From the NCBI GenBank assembly GCA_015178975.1, contig WHVD01000024.1:744001-808000 (forward strand): a stretch of 64,000 nucleotides of DNA, read 5' to 3'. Origin of the DNA: Hysterangium stoloniferum. Its lineage: Eukaryota > Basidiomycota > Agaricomycetes > Hysterangiales > Hysterangiaceae. A model generated the notes under the pieces. It had not been told where the DNA came from. It saw nothing but the letters and a program-made list of their open reading frames with translations, and made no database searches. A program made the translations under genes and the position numbers. This document shows positions 9,830-21,332 of the stretch, piece after piece; positions within the stretch are counted from its first letter, which is position 1, and each line of letters begins with the position of its first letter.

Positions 9830-12140
9830 TAGCCACTTGCCTAGATGGAAACAGGTAAGTATAATGGCCAAGATTAATGACACGAAATCATACTTGTCTA
9901 ACCGTGTTGGCGGTTCTCCTCTGTTATTAAAGGCCTTGTCTCGCCTTGCCTTTCTCTTTCCATCGTAAGGGGGCTGAACTGTTAACTACTTATGTTTGAA
10001 ACGCTTTTTTCTGCTAAGAAGTCAATGTTAGTTGGTGTAAGAAATATAGCCGACGGGATTCACCTGCAAACCGAAGACGTTCCTGCCTCAGAAGACGGAT
10101 TGTTTGAGACATGGGAACTATCACCATGTCCTTTATACCGGCACTGGTTCTTAGGGTTGTGAATTGATGCAGGTGACCCATCATATTCGGTTTCGTCCTG
10201 GTAAGGATGGCTGGGATGTCTATCGGTTGGAGACCTTGTGCTTGGTGCCAGTTTAGGAGCTGCGACCGCTATGGTGGTCGTCACTTTTGCATTTCATGTG
10301 AGATTAAAATAAGTCACAACTAATGAGGTATTTCCTGATATTTGAAGTCAGGGAAGTCAGCAGGTGAAGACCTTGGCTTCACCACAGGATCCGGGCTGCT
10401 GAATAGCTCGGCCGGCAGCGCACCATGCCAAGTACCGTCGTGTGAGGGAAGTTCATGAATTTAATGCAGGTTAAGGACGTATGAGAGAAAAGAGTGGTGC
10501 AACGTACTGTGGACTAGATGATGAGCCGCCCCAGATGCCCCTAAACGACGTGTCTGCATAGACTTCTATATTTGCACAAAATATCAATTCAATCAATGAC
10601 ACATTAGAATTAAGGAGTCACTACCTTGTCCGTATCCATGGATATTGGTCCCTTCACTGTCCATCGTGGTGGGGGTAGCGCTAGCGTGTGGGGGGACGAG
10701 TTGGCAAGACACAGCATGGTGAACGAATGGGCAACTGGGAGCAACGCTGTCACAGGGATATCTTCAATTACCGCGGATTTTGATGAGTTTTTATAGATCC
10801 GCGCAAAGGGATGAAGTGTACGAACCAAATGCTGGAGACACGTCTGTCTGCCTGCTTGTACAGGCCAACACCTTCTGATCAGTGGCTTCATCGTCATGGT
10901 GGATCAGGGAAGATTCTGTGAATAGTAGGATATTTAAGTAATATATTATGAAAAGTAAAACGTAAACCACACGAACCCGGTACCATATACTCCGATCCAT
11001 CATCACCGGCAGTTTGTTACTTGGGGTGGGTGATGGTATTGGTCTTGAGACTGATGTGGGGATGGAGCGTCTCATCGTTGGGGGTCCTGCTCAAATAAGG
11101 TCGAGTATGTATATGATGACATTAATTAAACGACGTCAGACAAACATTGCACAATGTGCTGGGCGAATTATCCCGTAAACAGTGATCCATCCAGCATGAG
11201 ACCGCCATACTCTCTAAGATCAACCCCCTTCCCCTTGTCTTCCAACGAGATACGTGGGGTATAGTCAGGATCTTCATTGGCGCCTTTGACGTTAACGTCA
11301 TCCACATCCAAAATATTATGACCGGCAGTTTGTGACTTGTCAAGTATCTCACTAGTCATCCCTGCATATAACACTGACCGTTGCTTGAGCTCACGACAGA
11401 TCATCTCCTTGATGTGTACACGCAGCGTGTGTGGGAGGTGCGCGACGCAGTTGCGCACCCGGTAAGTGAAAACATCACAGGCAACAAATAATAGCCCCTG
11501 CCACTCACACATTGTTGTAGCAAACCGAATATAAGGAGCATTTCATATCACTCACTGGAAGCAAACCAAACAATATTGCAGCCTGCTCCAGGTTCAACTT
11601 GATGTTTGCCAAAAGCTTGAATCCTGTGACGGCTGCCGTGAAGGGACTAAAACCTCGGTTGAAACACGGGAGCTGGTAGCCAAGTAAGATGGACATATCC
11701 GTCAGTATATCCAACACCTTGATCTGCGTATCCGAGACGCAGTGGTGATGGATGATTGATAATATTCTTTGCGAGGCGGTGTTGACATTGGTGCTGTGGA
11801 AGTAATATGAGCATGGTTCAATGTGAGAAAGAAGGGCAGATACACATACTAACACAAGAACATTGATAGGAGTATCACGGCCGTCAGAGTGATCCCGCCC
11901 CGGACCACAATAGGTTTGATGAAACCGAGGGGCTTCATGTTGTTGTAGAAGTGTTGATCTTATTCTCAAGTGCTTGGATTCGGTGGTAATGCAGAGTAAA
12001 CCTAGGATGGTAAGGAACAAGGCTGTACCAATGGGCAATATTAGAGCACCAAAAATATCAATCGATAGCATTAGGAACCATGCATCCAAACTTGGAAGAT
12101 CAAGCACTGCTGGGCAGTTTGTATAATATTTATTAGGCGA
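9830..12140 (-). pseudogene. Gene A copy 3, reverse orientation
   Basis: This is the most complete reverse copy. From the 5' side (12140) the minus strand reads LDLPSLDAWFLMLSIDIFG, then an MKP-type hydrophobic exon, RILSIIHHHCVSDTQ and DILTDMSILLGYQLP, CRELKQRSVLYAG, an acidic exon (TPRISLEDKGKG), HHDDEATDQKVLA, and finally the NPKNQCRYKGHGDSSHV tail near 10130. Compared with other copies, the membrane-span exon after CRELKQRS is missing (about 11350). It pairs in opposite orientation with copy 1, and the two are flanked by opposed copies of the 1298-1830 block. The product is unknown. Frame changes make it a likely pseudogene. Confidence 0.5.
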
Positions 12141-12283
12141 TTAATAGTGATTGTCAAGTGTCCCGCACAGCCTGACGCGTTTTCTTAAGATAGATCAAGC
12201 TATAAAACTCTATTTATTATGTATTAAAAAAAAGTATGGGTTGGCTTAATGTCAATACACAAACTACAATGCTTCAATAAGCT

Positions 12284-12748
12284 AAAATTCGTTGACTACC
12301 TACCCTCCTTCTTGACTGGCATAGTCGTAGGGTCTATGGCATCGGTAGTCCATTGACTTGGTATACATTAACCGTGTGACACGACATCGGGTGGAGCTAA
12401 AGATTGCACGGGGGTGGATGGTAGCCTGGTGGGGGCGATCCCAGCGGGAGCCCTTAATATGCAAAGCGGATATACCCAACAAATCCGCGGATGAACTGAC
12501 GCTACCCAATCATCGCGCGCATATTTGACTAGGAATATAATTTTTTAATGTATCAGTTAATATATCTCCTACCTAAGGGCTTCCGCCGGGATCGCCCCCA
12601 CAAGGCTAGGATTCACCCCCGTGCAATCTTTAGCTCCACCAGATGTCGTGTCACAGGGTTAATGCATACCAAGTCAATGGACTACCGATGCCATAGACCC
12701 TATTACTATGCCAGTCAAGAAGGAGGGTAGGTGGTCAACGAATTTACT
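12284..12748. repeat. Inverted repeat with about 160-bp arms and a 127-bp centre
   Basis: The arms, 12284-12457 and 12585-12748, are reverse complements at roughly 90 percent identity (AATTCGTTGACTACCTACCC ... GCGGGAGCCCTTA). The centre (ATGCGCGCGATGATTGGG on its reverse strand) also occurs at about 21215-21330 beside a single arm. The arms carry the same sequence that starts the 1298-1830 block. So two opposed ends of the gene A repeat meet here, either as a hairpin-forming element or as the junction of two neighbouring units. Confidence 0.8.
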
Positions 12749-12755
12749 CGGCCTC

Positions 12756-13484
12756 CCTACAACTGCCTCAATGGGATAGCACGTACGCCTGAACTCGGGT
12801 GGCAACAGGTCTGAAAACCAGTCCCGCACGTCCAAATACCCACCGCAATGTTCGGCAAAGACACTCGGTGGACCTCTAACTTCTCGGATGAAACCATTGC
12901 CTCTGGCTGCGCATCCACCCAACGTGACCGACGGCGGAAAGAGAGGGAAAGAGGGGAGACAGACGTGGACGAAAAGCAGGGGCAGCGGCGGACGAGTGTA
13001 GTGTCAGAGGCCAGAAATACTTCTTTGTTTTCAAGTTATCCATCTTCGTCTTCTTTCTTTGGATATTTTGACTTCTTTCTTTCATCCATTTCTCTGGTTC
13101 ATGGGCTATTGGGGTCACTCGGTTGGTTCTGACTCGTATATTTGAGAACGGGATGCGTTGTTTTATCACCTTTCTCGATATGGTGACCCATTCATTCTCG
13201 TTCAGCTGTGTCTGTTTAGTGATTACTATGTCTTCGGAGCTTCCTAGGCCTAATATCTGCTGTGCAAGCACTTGAGACGTCACTAAGGAGGTGCTGCTTG
13301 GTGGATAATTAAACGTACGTCCATCTCTTAAACCAATATTATTTTCCCTCTTTCTTCGTCTTTCAACGGCTGGGTGAAACGGGGAATCCACGCAAGGCCT
13401 TGCTTGCAATTCCTGACTGCTGAAGTACGTAGCATTCGTATTTATTTTGGTGTCGCCTAACGTAATTTCTTCTATCCAAACTGA
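12756..13484 (+). repeat. Gene A tail block, forward copy
   Basis: It matches 24100-24800 in the same direction: TACGCCTGAACTCGGGTGGC, the segment open on both strands (minus reading LDVRDWFSDLLPPEFRR), the pyrimidine-rich stretch near 13020-13085, CTTTCTCGATATGGTGACCC (one minisatellite-like unit) and the minus-strand reading LRDGRTFNYPPSSTS. It joins gene A copy 4 at about 13485, so the tail here lies upstream of a gene start, the reverse of the order elsewhere. Confidence 0.5.
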
Positions 13485-14175
13485 CCAGCATTTCTTGATA
13501 TTCCAAGTTTGGATGCGTGGTTCCTAATGCGATCGAATTGATATTTTTGGCGCTCTAATATTGCCCATTGGGATACCCTTGTTCCTTACCACCCCAGGTT
13601 TACTCTTCACTAGCACCAAATCCAAGCACTTGAGAATAAAATCATCACTTCTACAATGATGATGAAGCCCCTTGGTTTCACCAAACCTATTGTGGTCCTA
13701 GGCGGGATCATTCTGACGACCATGATACTATCAGTGTTCCTGTGTCAGCTGCTGTTGATTCCACAGTTGAGCTTCTCCTTTTTCCCGCTTGGATATTCAC
13801 AGAGAGCATCTCAAACGCTCAGTACGTGTATCTGCCCTTCTTTATCATATTACACCATACTCACATTACTGTCACAGCACCGATGTCAACACCGCCTCGC
13901 AAAGAGTATTATCAGTCATCCTTCACCACTACGTCTCGGATACGCAGTTCAAGGTGTTGGATATACTGACCAATATGTCCATATTGCTTGGCTACCAGCT
14001 CCCAGGTTTCAACCGGGGTTTTAGTCCCTTCGCGGCAGCCGTCACAGGATTCAAGCTATTGGCAAACATCGACTTGAACCTGGAGCAGGCTGCAAGATTG
14101 TTCGGTTTGCTTCCAGTGAGTGACATGAAATGTTCGTTATATTCAGTTTGCTACAATGATGTGTGAGTGGGGGGT
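13485..14175 (+). pseudogene. Gene A copy 4, N-terminal half only
   Basis: It starts with the conserved upstream CCAGCATTTCTTGATATTCC and holds the MKPLGFTKPIVV exon at 13659 with a hydrophobic run (GGIILTTMILSVFLC), and the exon reading ASQRVLSVILHHYVSDTQ and DILTNMSILLGYQLPGFNRG. It ends with LNLEQAARLFG at a GTGAGT donor near 14115. The later exons are absent. At 14210-14340 a short scrambled piece (ACTGATGGGAGTATCACGGCC) recalls the exon-2 region. Confidence 0.5.
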
Positions 14176-14685
14176 GCTATTATTTGTTGCCTGTGATGTT
14201 GTCACTTTCCGGTTGTGGAAATGATGCGGGAAACATGGAGAAGTTCAACTGTGGAATAAACGGCAGCAGACACAGGAACACTGATGGGAGTATCACGGCC
14301 GTCAGAGTGATCCCGCTTAGGACCATGATTTGCCGGAGTTTGACATGATCGAATCATTGGATCTGAGGAGTATTAGAGAGCCATTCACTCTATCAAAGCT
14401 TGTTACTTAGGTCAAAGTCGTCCGCCTTCAAGCCGTCGACTACACCATAATACCTAACACATGCTATTGGTTCGTGTATGTGCTTATCGTGCCATTCAAT
14501 CGCACACACATGTCAGAGCTGTTGTCAAACCTTCGAAGAGGAAGTTGGGTACTTGTTAACTTACTATTTTGCCTTATTGCCAAACGATCCCCATAGGACA
14601 TGTTACAACAGTTTAAAAAAGCGTGGGTGGCGGGAAACGCAACAATGCGGCAATATAACGAGCACAAATATGTAGTGGTGGTTAG
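14176..14685. other. No gene seen; scrambled gene A scraps at the left edge
   Basis: Apart from about 100 bp at 14210-14340 that resemble the intron and exon 2 area of gene A, I see no coding signal or repeat here. Confidence 0.35.
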
Positions 14686-15070
14686 CATTGGGGAACGGTC
14701 TCGAATAATCAAGCACTCAACTCATCACGTATCCAGGAAGCAATAAAGAAGTCCGAAGAGAGAAGGAAAGAGACCGAGAGGCTCAGGGAGGAGAAAAAGA
14801 GGCTCGAGGAGGTACATATTGTAATACACTGTTGGATAATCGATGAAGTATCCAAGAAGATAGCCGAGAATGAAAGGAAGCATAAGAAGAAGCTTGAAGA
14901 GGTACATTTTGTGAGATATAGTTGGACAACGGACTTATTCCAGTAGATAGCCGAGAATGAAAGGGAGAAGAAGAGGAGGATCGAAGAGGAATACATCACA
15001 TTTAAAATGGCTTACGAAGAAGAAAGGAATAATAACAAAAGTCATCGAGGATATTCCTGTGCACGCTCTT
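14686..15070 (+). CDS. Coiled-coil protein gene fragment with a duplicated 14-codon exon
   Basis: The plus strand reads RIQEAIKKSEERRKETERL ... KKRLEE (exon to 14811), a 48-nt intron (GTACATATTG ... CAAGAAG, 14812-14859), a 42-nt exon IAENERKHKKKLEE (14860-14901), a 45-nt intron (GTACATTTTG ... CAGTAG, 14902-14946), then IAENEREKKRRIEEEYITFK and onward to about 15070. Exons are phase 0 and the residues follow a charged heptad pattern, so the product is a coiled coil. The two introns share their first 20 or so bases, so exon plus intron were copied in tandem. No start codon is in frame after a TAG at 14683, so a 5' exon is missing or lies upstream. The function is unknown. Confidence 0.55.
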
Positions 15071-16507
15071 GTGCGTAGGCTGTGATCGACTGGAACTCTC
15101 ATATTTACTTGCAGCTCATTTTGATTTCCCCATGGTCGCTTTCCATTATAACGTCATGCTTCCTATGCTGTTTTCGCTTTCATAGGATCAGTCCTTTCCC
15201 CTTGCCTACAAACGCCCCTCTCCATTGGTAGACTGGCCGTCACTTAGTACGCGGTTGTACATCGGGTGTATCTGGGACTCGTAAATCTATATTTATTGTC
15301 TGCTAAATAGAAGGGGTGCCAGAGTTCATCTCAATCGTTCGCTGTTCGTCCTGGAAACCAAAATGATGCGACAGATTTGCCACGTAAGTAAATCAAAGGC
15401 AGCTCGCATCCAAGTTGTTTCCCTTCAGGTTTATTGTAATCCCACATAGCGCATATCAGTGGCATAGACTAACTATAATTCATTGCTTTACAGAGGATTC
15501 TAGGTAATCTACATACCTGAACCATCTACAATGGTCATAGATCTCCAAATTTCTGATGTGCAAGTCTAGAAATCATCGTTGGAGCCTTTTTTTAAATCCC
15601 TCCTCCACTGTTAAAACTGTGCACAAAAACGTACATTGCCTCGAGCCCCAACCTTGATCAAACAGATTCATATAACCCCAGAGGTAGACGGAGGTCATCG
15701 GGGATTGAAAATTTGTAATAGCTTGGGTATTTAGTAGTTTATCTGCCTGACCGGCTTGTTGGCATTGGGTAGTCGCCTACATGGCCACCATCAGCGGGAT
15801 GGTTCAAAGGGGCCAGAGGAAGTTTGACGTCTAGTGAGAGGGAGGATATGTTGTTAACACTTAACAGAACAAGACGTGGTAAAGAAAATAACTGTTTGAG
15901 ACCGGGCCAACTGCAAAGATCTCATGTATGTGTAGAGATCCTCGATGGAGAGGATATGGTGTTTTCCGAGACCGGCCTAGATCCTGGCGTTATCGAAGGG
16001 GATACGATACGTTGCTTGTCAACCTTTGCATAGCCGCGCTTGGAAACGAGGATGCGGACAGATAGGGGGTTTCATACGCTGGGGGTAATATATTAGTCAC
16101 AGATAGCGGCTGGAGATTAGATCAGTTGAGGAAGAAGCATAAGGGAAAGAAACACGCACCCACATGTGACGTACGGGACTAAGAAACCGTTGGGAATCCG
16201 GAGGGTATGTTTTGCGTGATTTAAGGACTCCGTTGATACTGCTAAAAATGTGCAGCGTCACGATCAGCCATCAATCTAAGCAATTAAATATGTACTCACC
16301 TCGCAATACGGACAGCGAAATATATATTTGCTTTTGTGAGAGCGTAGGGAGCGCTAGCGGTGTCTGTAATGGCATGCTTCAGACGCATGTCCTCACTCCA
16401 TGTCCACCCCCTCAAGAAGGGGCTATCGGCTCGGACCTCCCGTTTTGACCATGTGCAACTGGGTGATAGAGTCTTTAGCGTACATTTTTATATACGTAAA
16501 TTATGAC

Positions 16508-16548
<41 letters not shown>

Positions 16549-16679
16549 ATCAGTCCCAAACGATGGGGAATTGAAAGGGTAACATAGATTCCCTAGAGTA
16601 ACAAAACCAACCATCACACAATTCTGCATCAGGCTCTAAGAATCTTCCACGTAGAAACGGGTAGCTTTATTGTCAATTT
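15071..16679. other. Long stretch without a supported gene
   Basis: Only short ORFs occur (the longest plausible is 69 codons at 15824-16033, with no family resemblance). No repeat shared with the rest of the window was found except the GA microsatellite listed separately. This is one of the few apparently non-repeated parts. Confidence 0.4.
16512..16544 (+). repeat. (AG)n microsatellite
   Basis: An uninterrupted AG dinucleotide run of about 33 bp. Confidence 0.97.
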
Positions 16680-17480
16680 TTCAATGGAAGAGAATCATTT
16701 TGGGGAATTTTCACAACACAGTGGCTCACACGGTGTGACGGCCCTCGGGTTTAAGATCATGAATCCTGTCTATGGAACATTGGGCTGAAGGTAAGATGAG
16801 CCTGAACGCGACATGTATCGCAGTTGTGACGGGGGAGGCCTCGTTCAGAACTTGAATGATATCTTATCTAAAGAATTGTCGTTCATGATTCGGACGTTAG
16901 TCTAGGCACGGCTATTGCCCCGAAATGTATTAACACATGTATGAGGACAACTGCAGAGATCGCGGGGATAATGCAAAGTGGCTATGCGCTTTCTTACGTC
17001 GGCTCAAATCATATAGATATAATATCTCCAACCCCGGCTGCATAGTGATTTGAATAAAGGCCAACTCTATTGGACTCATCCTGGTTTGGTTGAGGTGTGT
17101 CGGTATTATGGAAGAGAAATGATTAGAACGTGGTCCAAATGATGGTGTAAGACCTGTATCAGGGGAGCCATGTTCCTGAAACGCTGAGATAGGGGATTAA
17201 ATAGACCCTCCCGACACACGAGTAGATGGTGCGGTGACCACGAAAAGGAAAGAACATGCGGTGAAATGTAAACGATGAATCCAGTAAGTGATGGATCGTT
17301 CATTTCTTGCGCCGCGCATTATGTCACAATATGGAAGGAGTTAAACGAGAATGGCGATGGTATGGAGGCCGCACACTGTGGTAAACGCAGCATAGAGCTC
17401 GGAAGATCCAGCTATCAGACATTCCTTCTGTAGATCTCAAGGGGGCCGACTATCGACATAGAAGGAGCGCTGTGGGACCT
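16680..17480 (-). repeat. Gene B 3' block, isolated diverged copy
   Basis: The + strand TCAATGGAAGAGAATCATTT ... GGAAGATCCAGCTATCAG is colinear with 51520-52210 and is the reverse of 55100-55770 and 61630-62330. On the minus strand the 17450-17300 part corresponds to the gene B exon around GSSEPES. It is more diverged than the copies at 51-62 kb. It is the only trace of that family left of 46 kb that I found. Confidence 0.6.
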
Positions 17481-18180
17481 CAATCGCGCTGGTTTTTTAA
17501 CGTTTACGGGTTCATTCTGATGTTTACAATACATTTAATTCAAACTTTCAGTGACATTAGGCCAGAAAGCTGCCAACAATGTCCAAGTAACGGGTTGTCT
17601 CCTCCTCCTGGGGTGTATGTCTCGAATTAGCGAATTGAACCCGCTTGGACTTGGGAAAATCTTTAAGAAATGGTTGTACAGCTTTATCCTATGCTTCATC
17701 GTAATATCCGTTGAGTCCCAGGGTGCTACCGGTGATATTATGTAGTTGATCAATTATGGACCATGTCTTCCACGTCGTGATGACACGGAATTCATTTGGA
17801 CCATTCCTATTATAAATCGTCGATTAAAATCCCGATGTGTGCGTATGCAGAATGTACGTGGTTTTATAAACAGTGGGATCTTTCGCCAGCGACCCGAAAT
17901 TTGCACCCAGTGTGGCCATGTTTCAAGCCTGCACATGCAGTGTATAAATACTATGATTGCCGCGGCATACTCCTTGCTATCAGTAGTCCCTGAATCCTCA
18001 TGCCTCATCAACTATCCTGAAAAATTTTCGGCAGCCCATTTCTTAACCTATTTGCTGCTTGAACAACTAATTCCATCAACACCGGAGAGTCGGATATGAT
18101 GAGCTTGTTAGCCCCTTCGGTTGACTGGTCGCGTATCTGGCTCCCAGCATTCCACCCTATGAATGTCCCAGTATATCAAA
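17481..18180. other. Unassigned DNA
   Basis: A 117-codon ORF on the plus strand (17746-18099) reads like a zinc-binding protein in places (CTQCGHVSSLHMQC), but it has no recognised homologue, no intron support, and the opposite strand is also open. I do not call a gene. Confidence 0.3.
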
Positions 18181-19394
18181 GTCATCGTGGATAAGGAGTA
18201 ACTACCATGTCCGTATCCATGATTATTGATCCCTTCACTGTCCATCGCGGTGGGGGTAGCGCTAGCGTGCGAGGGGTCGAGACACAGCATGGTGAACGAA
18301 TGGGACAATCGGGAGCAAGGCTGTCACAGGCATATCTGCAATTATCGCGGATTTTGATGAGTTTTTATAGATCCGCGCAAAGGGATGAAGTGTACGAACC
18401 AAATGCTGGAGACAAGTCTGTTTGCGTGTTCGTACTGGCGAACACTTTCTGATCAGTGGCTTCATCGTCGTGGTGGATGAGGGAAGATTCTGTGAATAGT
18501 AGGATAGTTAAGTAATATATTATAAAAAGTGAAAATAAACCACACGAACCCGGTATATACTCTGATCCATCATCACCGGGAGTTTGTGACTTGGGGCGGA
18601 TGGTGGTATTCGCCTTGGGAACGATGTGGGGATGGAACGTGCCAGCATTGGGTCCTGCTCAAATTAAGTCAGTATATAATGACATTAATTACACGCGTCG
18701 GACAAACCTTGCAAGTGCTGGGAAAATGAGCCTGTGAACAGCGATCCATTCAGCATAAGGGGGCCATACTCTCTGGGGTTGACTCCCTTTCCCTTGTCTT
18801 CCCACGAGATACGTGGGGTAGAGTCGGAATCCGCGTGGGTGCCCTTGACGTCCCCGTCATCCACAGCAGATGAGTTATAAGCAGGGTCGTTGCCTTTGAC
18901 ATTCCTGTCATCCACAGCAGGTGGGTGATCATCCGGGATGCCCTCGACATGACCCGCATCCACAGCGGGTGGGTAATCAGCCGGTGGATGCCCTCGACAT
19001 TCCCGTCATCCACCGCAGGTACGCGATCAGCCACTTGCGCGTTTTGAAGACGAGAGTGTATGAAGTACACGATGGCGCCGAACAGCGTGGATACGAGAGC
19101 GACGTATATCAAGGCAATAGACGCATCGCCGATCACCGCAGCATGTCTATGAAAACCATTGTCAAGTATCTCACTATTGATCGCTGCATATAACACTGAC
19201 CGTTGCTTGAGCTCACGACAGATCATCTCCTTGATGTGTACACGCAGGGCGTGTGGCAGCTGCGCGACGCTGCTGGGTCCGCCTTTGAATGGCTTTCTCA
19301 TCAGCACCGTCGCAAGGCTGCCTTTTGAGAATGGATGCAATCTAACGGGAACACCAAACAACCTTGCAGCTTGCTCCAGGTTCAACTCAAACCG
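18181..19394 (-). pseudogene. Gene A copy 5, C-terminal two thirds
   Basis: The minus strand reads NLEQAARLFGVPVRLHPFSK (near 19375), VLMRKPFKGG, CRELKQRSVLYAAINSEILD, a membrane span (IALIYVALVSTLFGAIVYF), then acidic repeat units (PAVDDGNVEG, AVDAGHVEG, AVDDRNVKG), TPRISWEDKGKG, EYGPLMLNG and HHDDEATDQKVF. The exon junction LFG/VRLHPF has almost no intron left, unlike copies 1, 3, 4 and 8 where intron sequence is present. This copy shows the acidic tail as imperfect 13-20 residue repeats. Its right part is one arm of a near-palindrome with copy 6. Confidence 0.5.
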
Positions 19395-19957
19395 GTTGCG
19401 TTCCCGTTAGATTGCATCCATTCTCAAAAGGCAGCCTTGCGACGGTGTTGATGAGCAAGCCATTCAAAGGCGGACCCAGCCTCGTCGCGCAGCTGCCACA
19501 CGCGCTACGTGTACACATCGAGGAGACGATCTGTCGTGAGCTCAAGCAACGGTCAGTGTTATATGCAGCGATCAATAGTGAGATACTTGACAATGATTTT
19601 CATAGACATGGTGCGGTGATCGGCGATGCGTATATTACCTTGATATACATCGCTCTCGTATTCACGCTGTTCGGCGCCATCGTGTACTTCATACACTCTC
19701 GTCTTCAAAACGCGCAAGTGGCTGATCGCGCACCTGCGGTGGATGACGGGAATGTCGAGGGTATCCACCGGCTGATTACCCACCCGCTGTGGATGCGGGT
19801 CATGTCGAGGACATCCCGGATGATCTCTCACCCGCTGTGGATGACAGGAATGTCGAGGGCAACGACCCGGCCTATAACTCATCTGCTGTGGATGACAGGG
19901 ACGTCGAGGGTACCCACGCGGATCCCGACTCTACCCCACGTATCTTGTGGGAAGACA
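18796..19957. repeat. Near-palindrome: two 550-bp gene A arms, 57-bp spacer
   Basis: 18796-19348 and 19406-19957 are reverse complements at roughly 94 percent by eye, with paired positions summing to 38753-38754, so there are almost no indels. The arms cover the VRLHPF exon through WEDK. The 57-bp spacer is NLEQAA exon sequence belonging to copy 5 plus the end of the gene A intron. Both arms are truncated at the same point of the acidic exon. Confidence 0.85.
19395..19957 (+). pseudogene. Gene A copy 6, membrane and acidic-tail part
   Basis: The plus strand reads VRLHPFSKGSLATVLMSKPF, CRELKQRSVLYAAINSEILD, a membrane span (ITLIYIALVFTLFGAIVYF) and the acidic repeats DDGNVEG, DDLSPAVDDRNVEG and DDRDVEG. 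It starts with an intron end (GCGTTCCCGTTAG) and stops abruptly at GAAGACAA, where copy 7 begins in the opposite direction. Confidence 0.5.
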
Positions 19958-20510
19958 AACCAAACAACGTTGCAGCCTGCTCCAGGTTCAACTCAATGTT
20001 TGCCAATAGCTTGAATCCTGTGATAGCAGCCGCGAAGGGACTAAAACCTCGGTTGAAACGCGGGAGCTGGTAGCCAAGCAATATGGACATATCCGTCAGT
20101 ATATCCAACACCTTGAACTGCGTATCCAAGACGCAGTGGTGAAGGATGACTGATAATATTCTTTGCGAGGCGCTGTGGACATTGATACTGTGGCAGTAAT
20201 ATGAGTATGGTGCAATGCGAGAAAGAAGGGTAGATACACGTACTAACACAGGAACATTGATAGGAGTATGACGGCCGTCAGAGTGATCCGGCTCCGGACC
20301 ACAATAGTTTTGGTGAAGCCGAGGGGCTTCATCGTGATGATTTTGGTTGGATTCGGTGGTAGTGCAGAGTAAAGCTGGGGTGGAACAAGGCTATATATAC
20401 CAATGGGCAATATTAGAGCGCCAAAAATATCAATCGATAGCATTAGGAACCATGGATCCAAACTTGGAAGATCAAGAAATGCTGGGCCGTTTGTATACAT
20501 ATTTATTAAG
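19958..20510 (-). pseudogene. Gene A copy 7, N-terminal half
   Basis: The minus strand reads FLDLPSLDPWFLMLSIDIFG, MKPLGFTKTIVVRS, a hydrophobic run (LTAVILLSMFLC), then QRILSVILHHCVLDTQ, DILTDMSILLGYQLPRFNRG and NLEQAATLFG. It meets copy 6 tail to tail at 19957/19958. The N-terminal half is followed by no C-terminal half in this orientation. Confidence 0.5.
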
Positions 20511-21332
20511 GCGATGAATAGTGATTGTCAAGTGTCCCACACAGTCTGACGCTCAAGAAGATAGATCAAGCTATAAAATTCGATTTATTATGTATTAAAA
20601 AAAAGTATGGGTTGGGTTAATGTCAATGCACAAACTACACTGGACCAATCACGCAGAAAGACCAGACGTTTGAGAAACGAAGCATCGATGTGTGATCGGG
20701 ATCGCCTGTTTTAAGCGGTGGAAGGATGCTTCTTGATGGCGCTCAATCTGACATGGGTGCCTTTGGGACCCATGATAGGCAAGTCGCTAATGTTCATGTC
20801 GGTCATGAGAGGCCGTGGGCTATGGTCCGTGACTCGTGTATAGTATTTGAGCCGATTTTCGGACGTCTCGGGGATCAAATTCTTTATTCGCCCCTTCTTT
20901 TTGAATTGTGGATTTAATACGGAGACATTGACTCTATTTTTAGCTTGGCTTCTTAAGTGGTCACACTGGTCACAATCACACGAAGCTTGGAGCACCCATC
21001 AAATGGTGGAGGATCGCCAGGAGGGCTGAAACAGCCGAAATACACGGCTCAAATTGAGACTGTATAATGACGAGAAACATGTATGGGTGTTTATATCTAG
21101 GGAGGCCGAGTTAAATTCGTTGACTACCTACCCTCCTTCTTGACTGGGGTAATCGTAGGGCCTACGGCATCGGTAGTAGCATGGTGGGGGCAATCCCGGC
21201 GGAAGCCCTTCGTAGGAGATATATTAACTGATACGTTAAACTAGTCAAATATGCGCGCGATGATTGGGTAGCGTCAATTCGTATCCGCGGATTTGGTGGG
21301 TATATGCGCTTTGCATATTAATTGCGCGGATT
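20511..21332 (-). repeat. Gene A flanking repeat block, reverse copy
   Basis: The reverse complement matches 1298-1830 and 2085-2235, and the right end matches the arm and centre of 12284-12585 (CTACCTACCCTCCTTCTTGA, GGCGGAAGCCC, ATGCGCGCGATGATTGGG). It closes the gene A mosaic that opens at 12585-12748 in the opposite direction. Confidence 0.6.

Noticed and set aside
17746-18099. Possible small zinc-binding protein (CTQCGHVSSLHMQC)
   Set aside because: The opposite strand is also open, there is no homologue I recognise, and there is no splice or start support.
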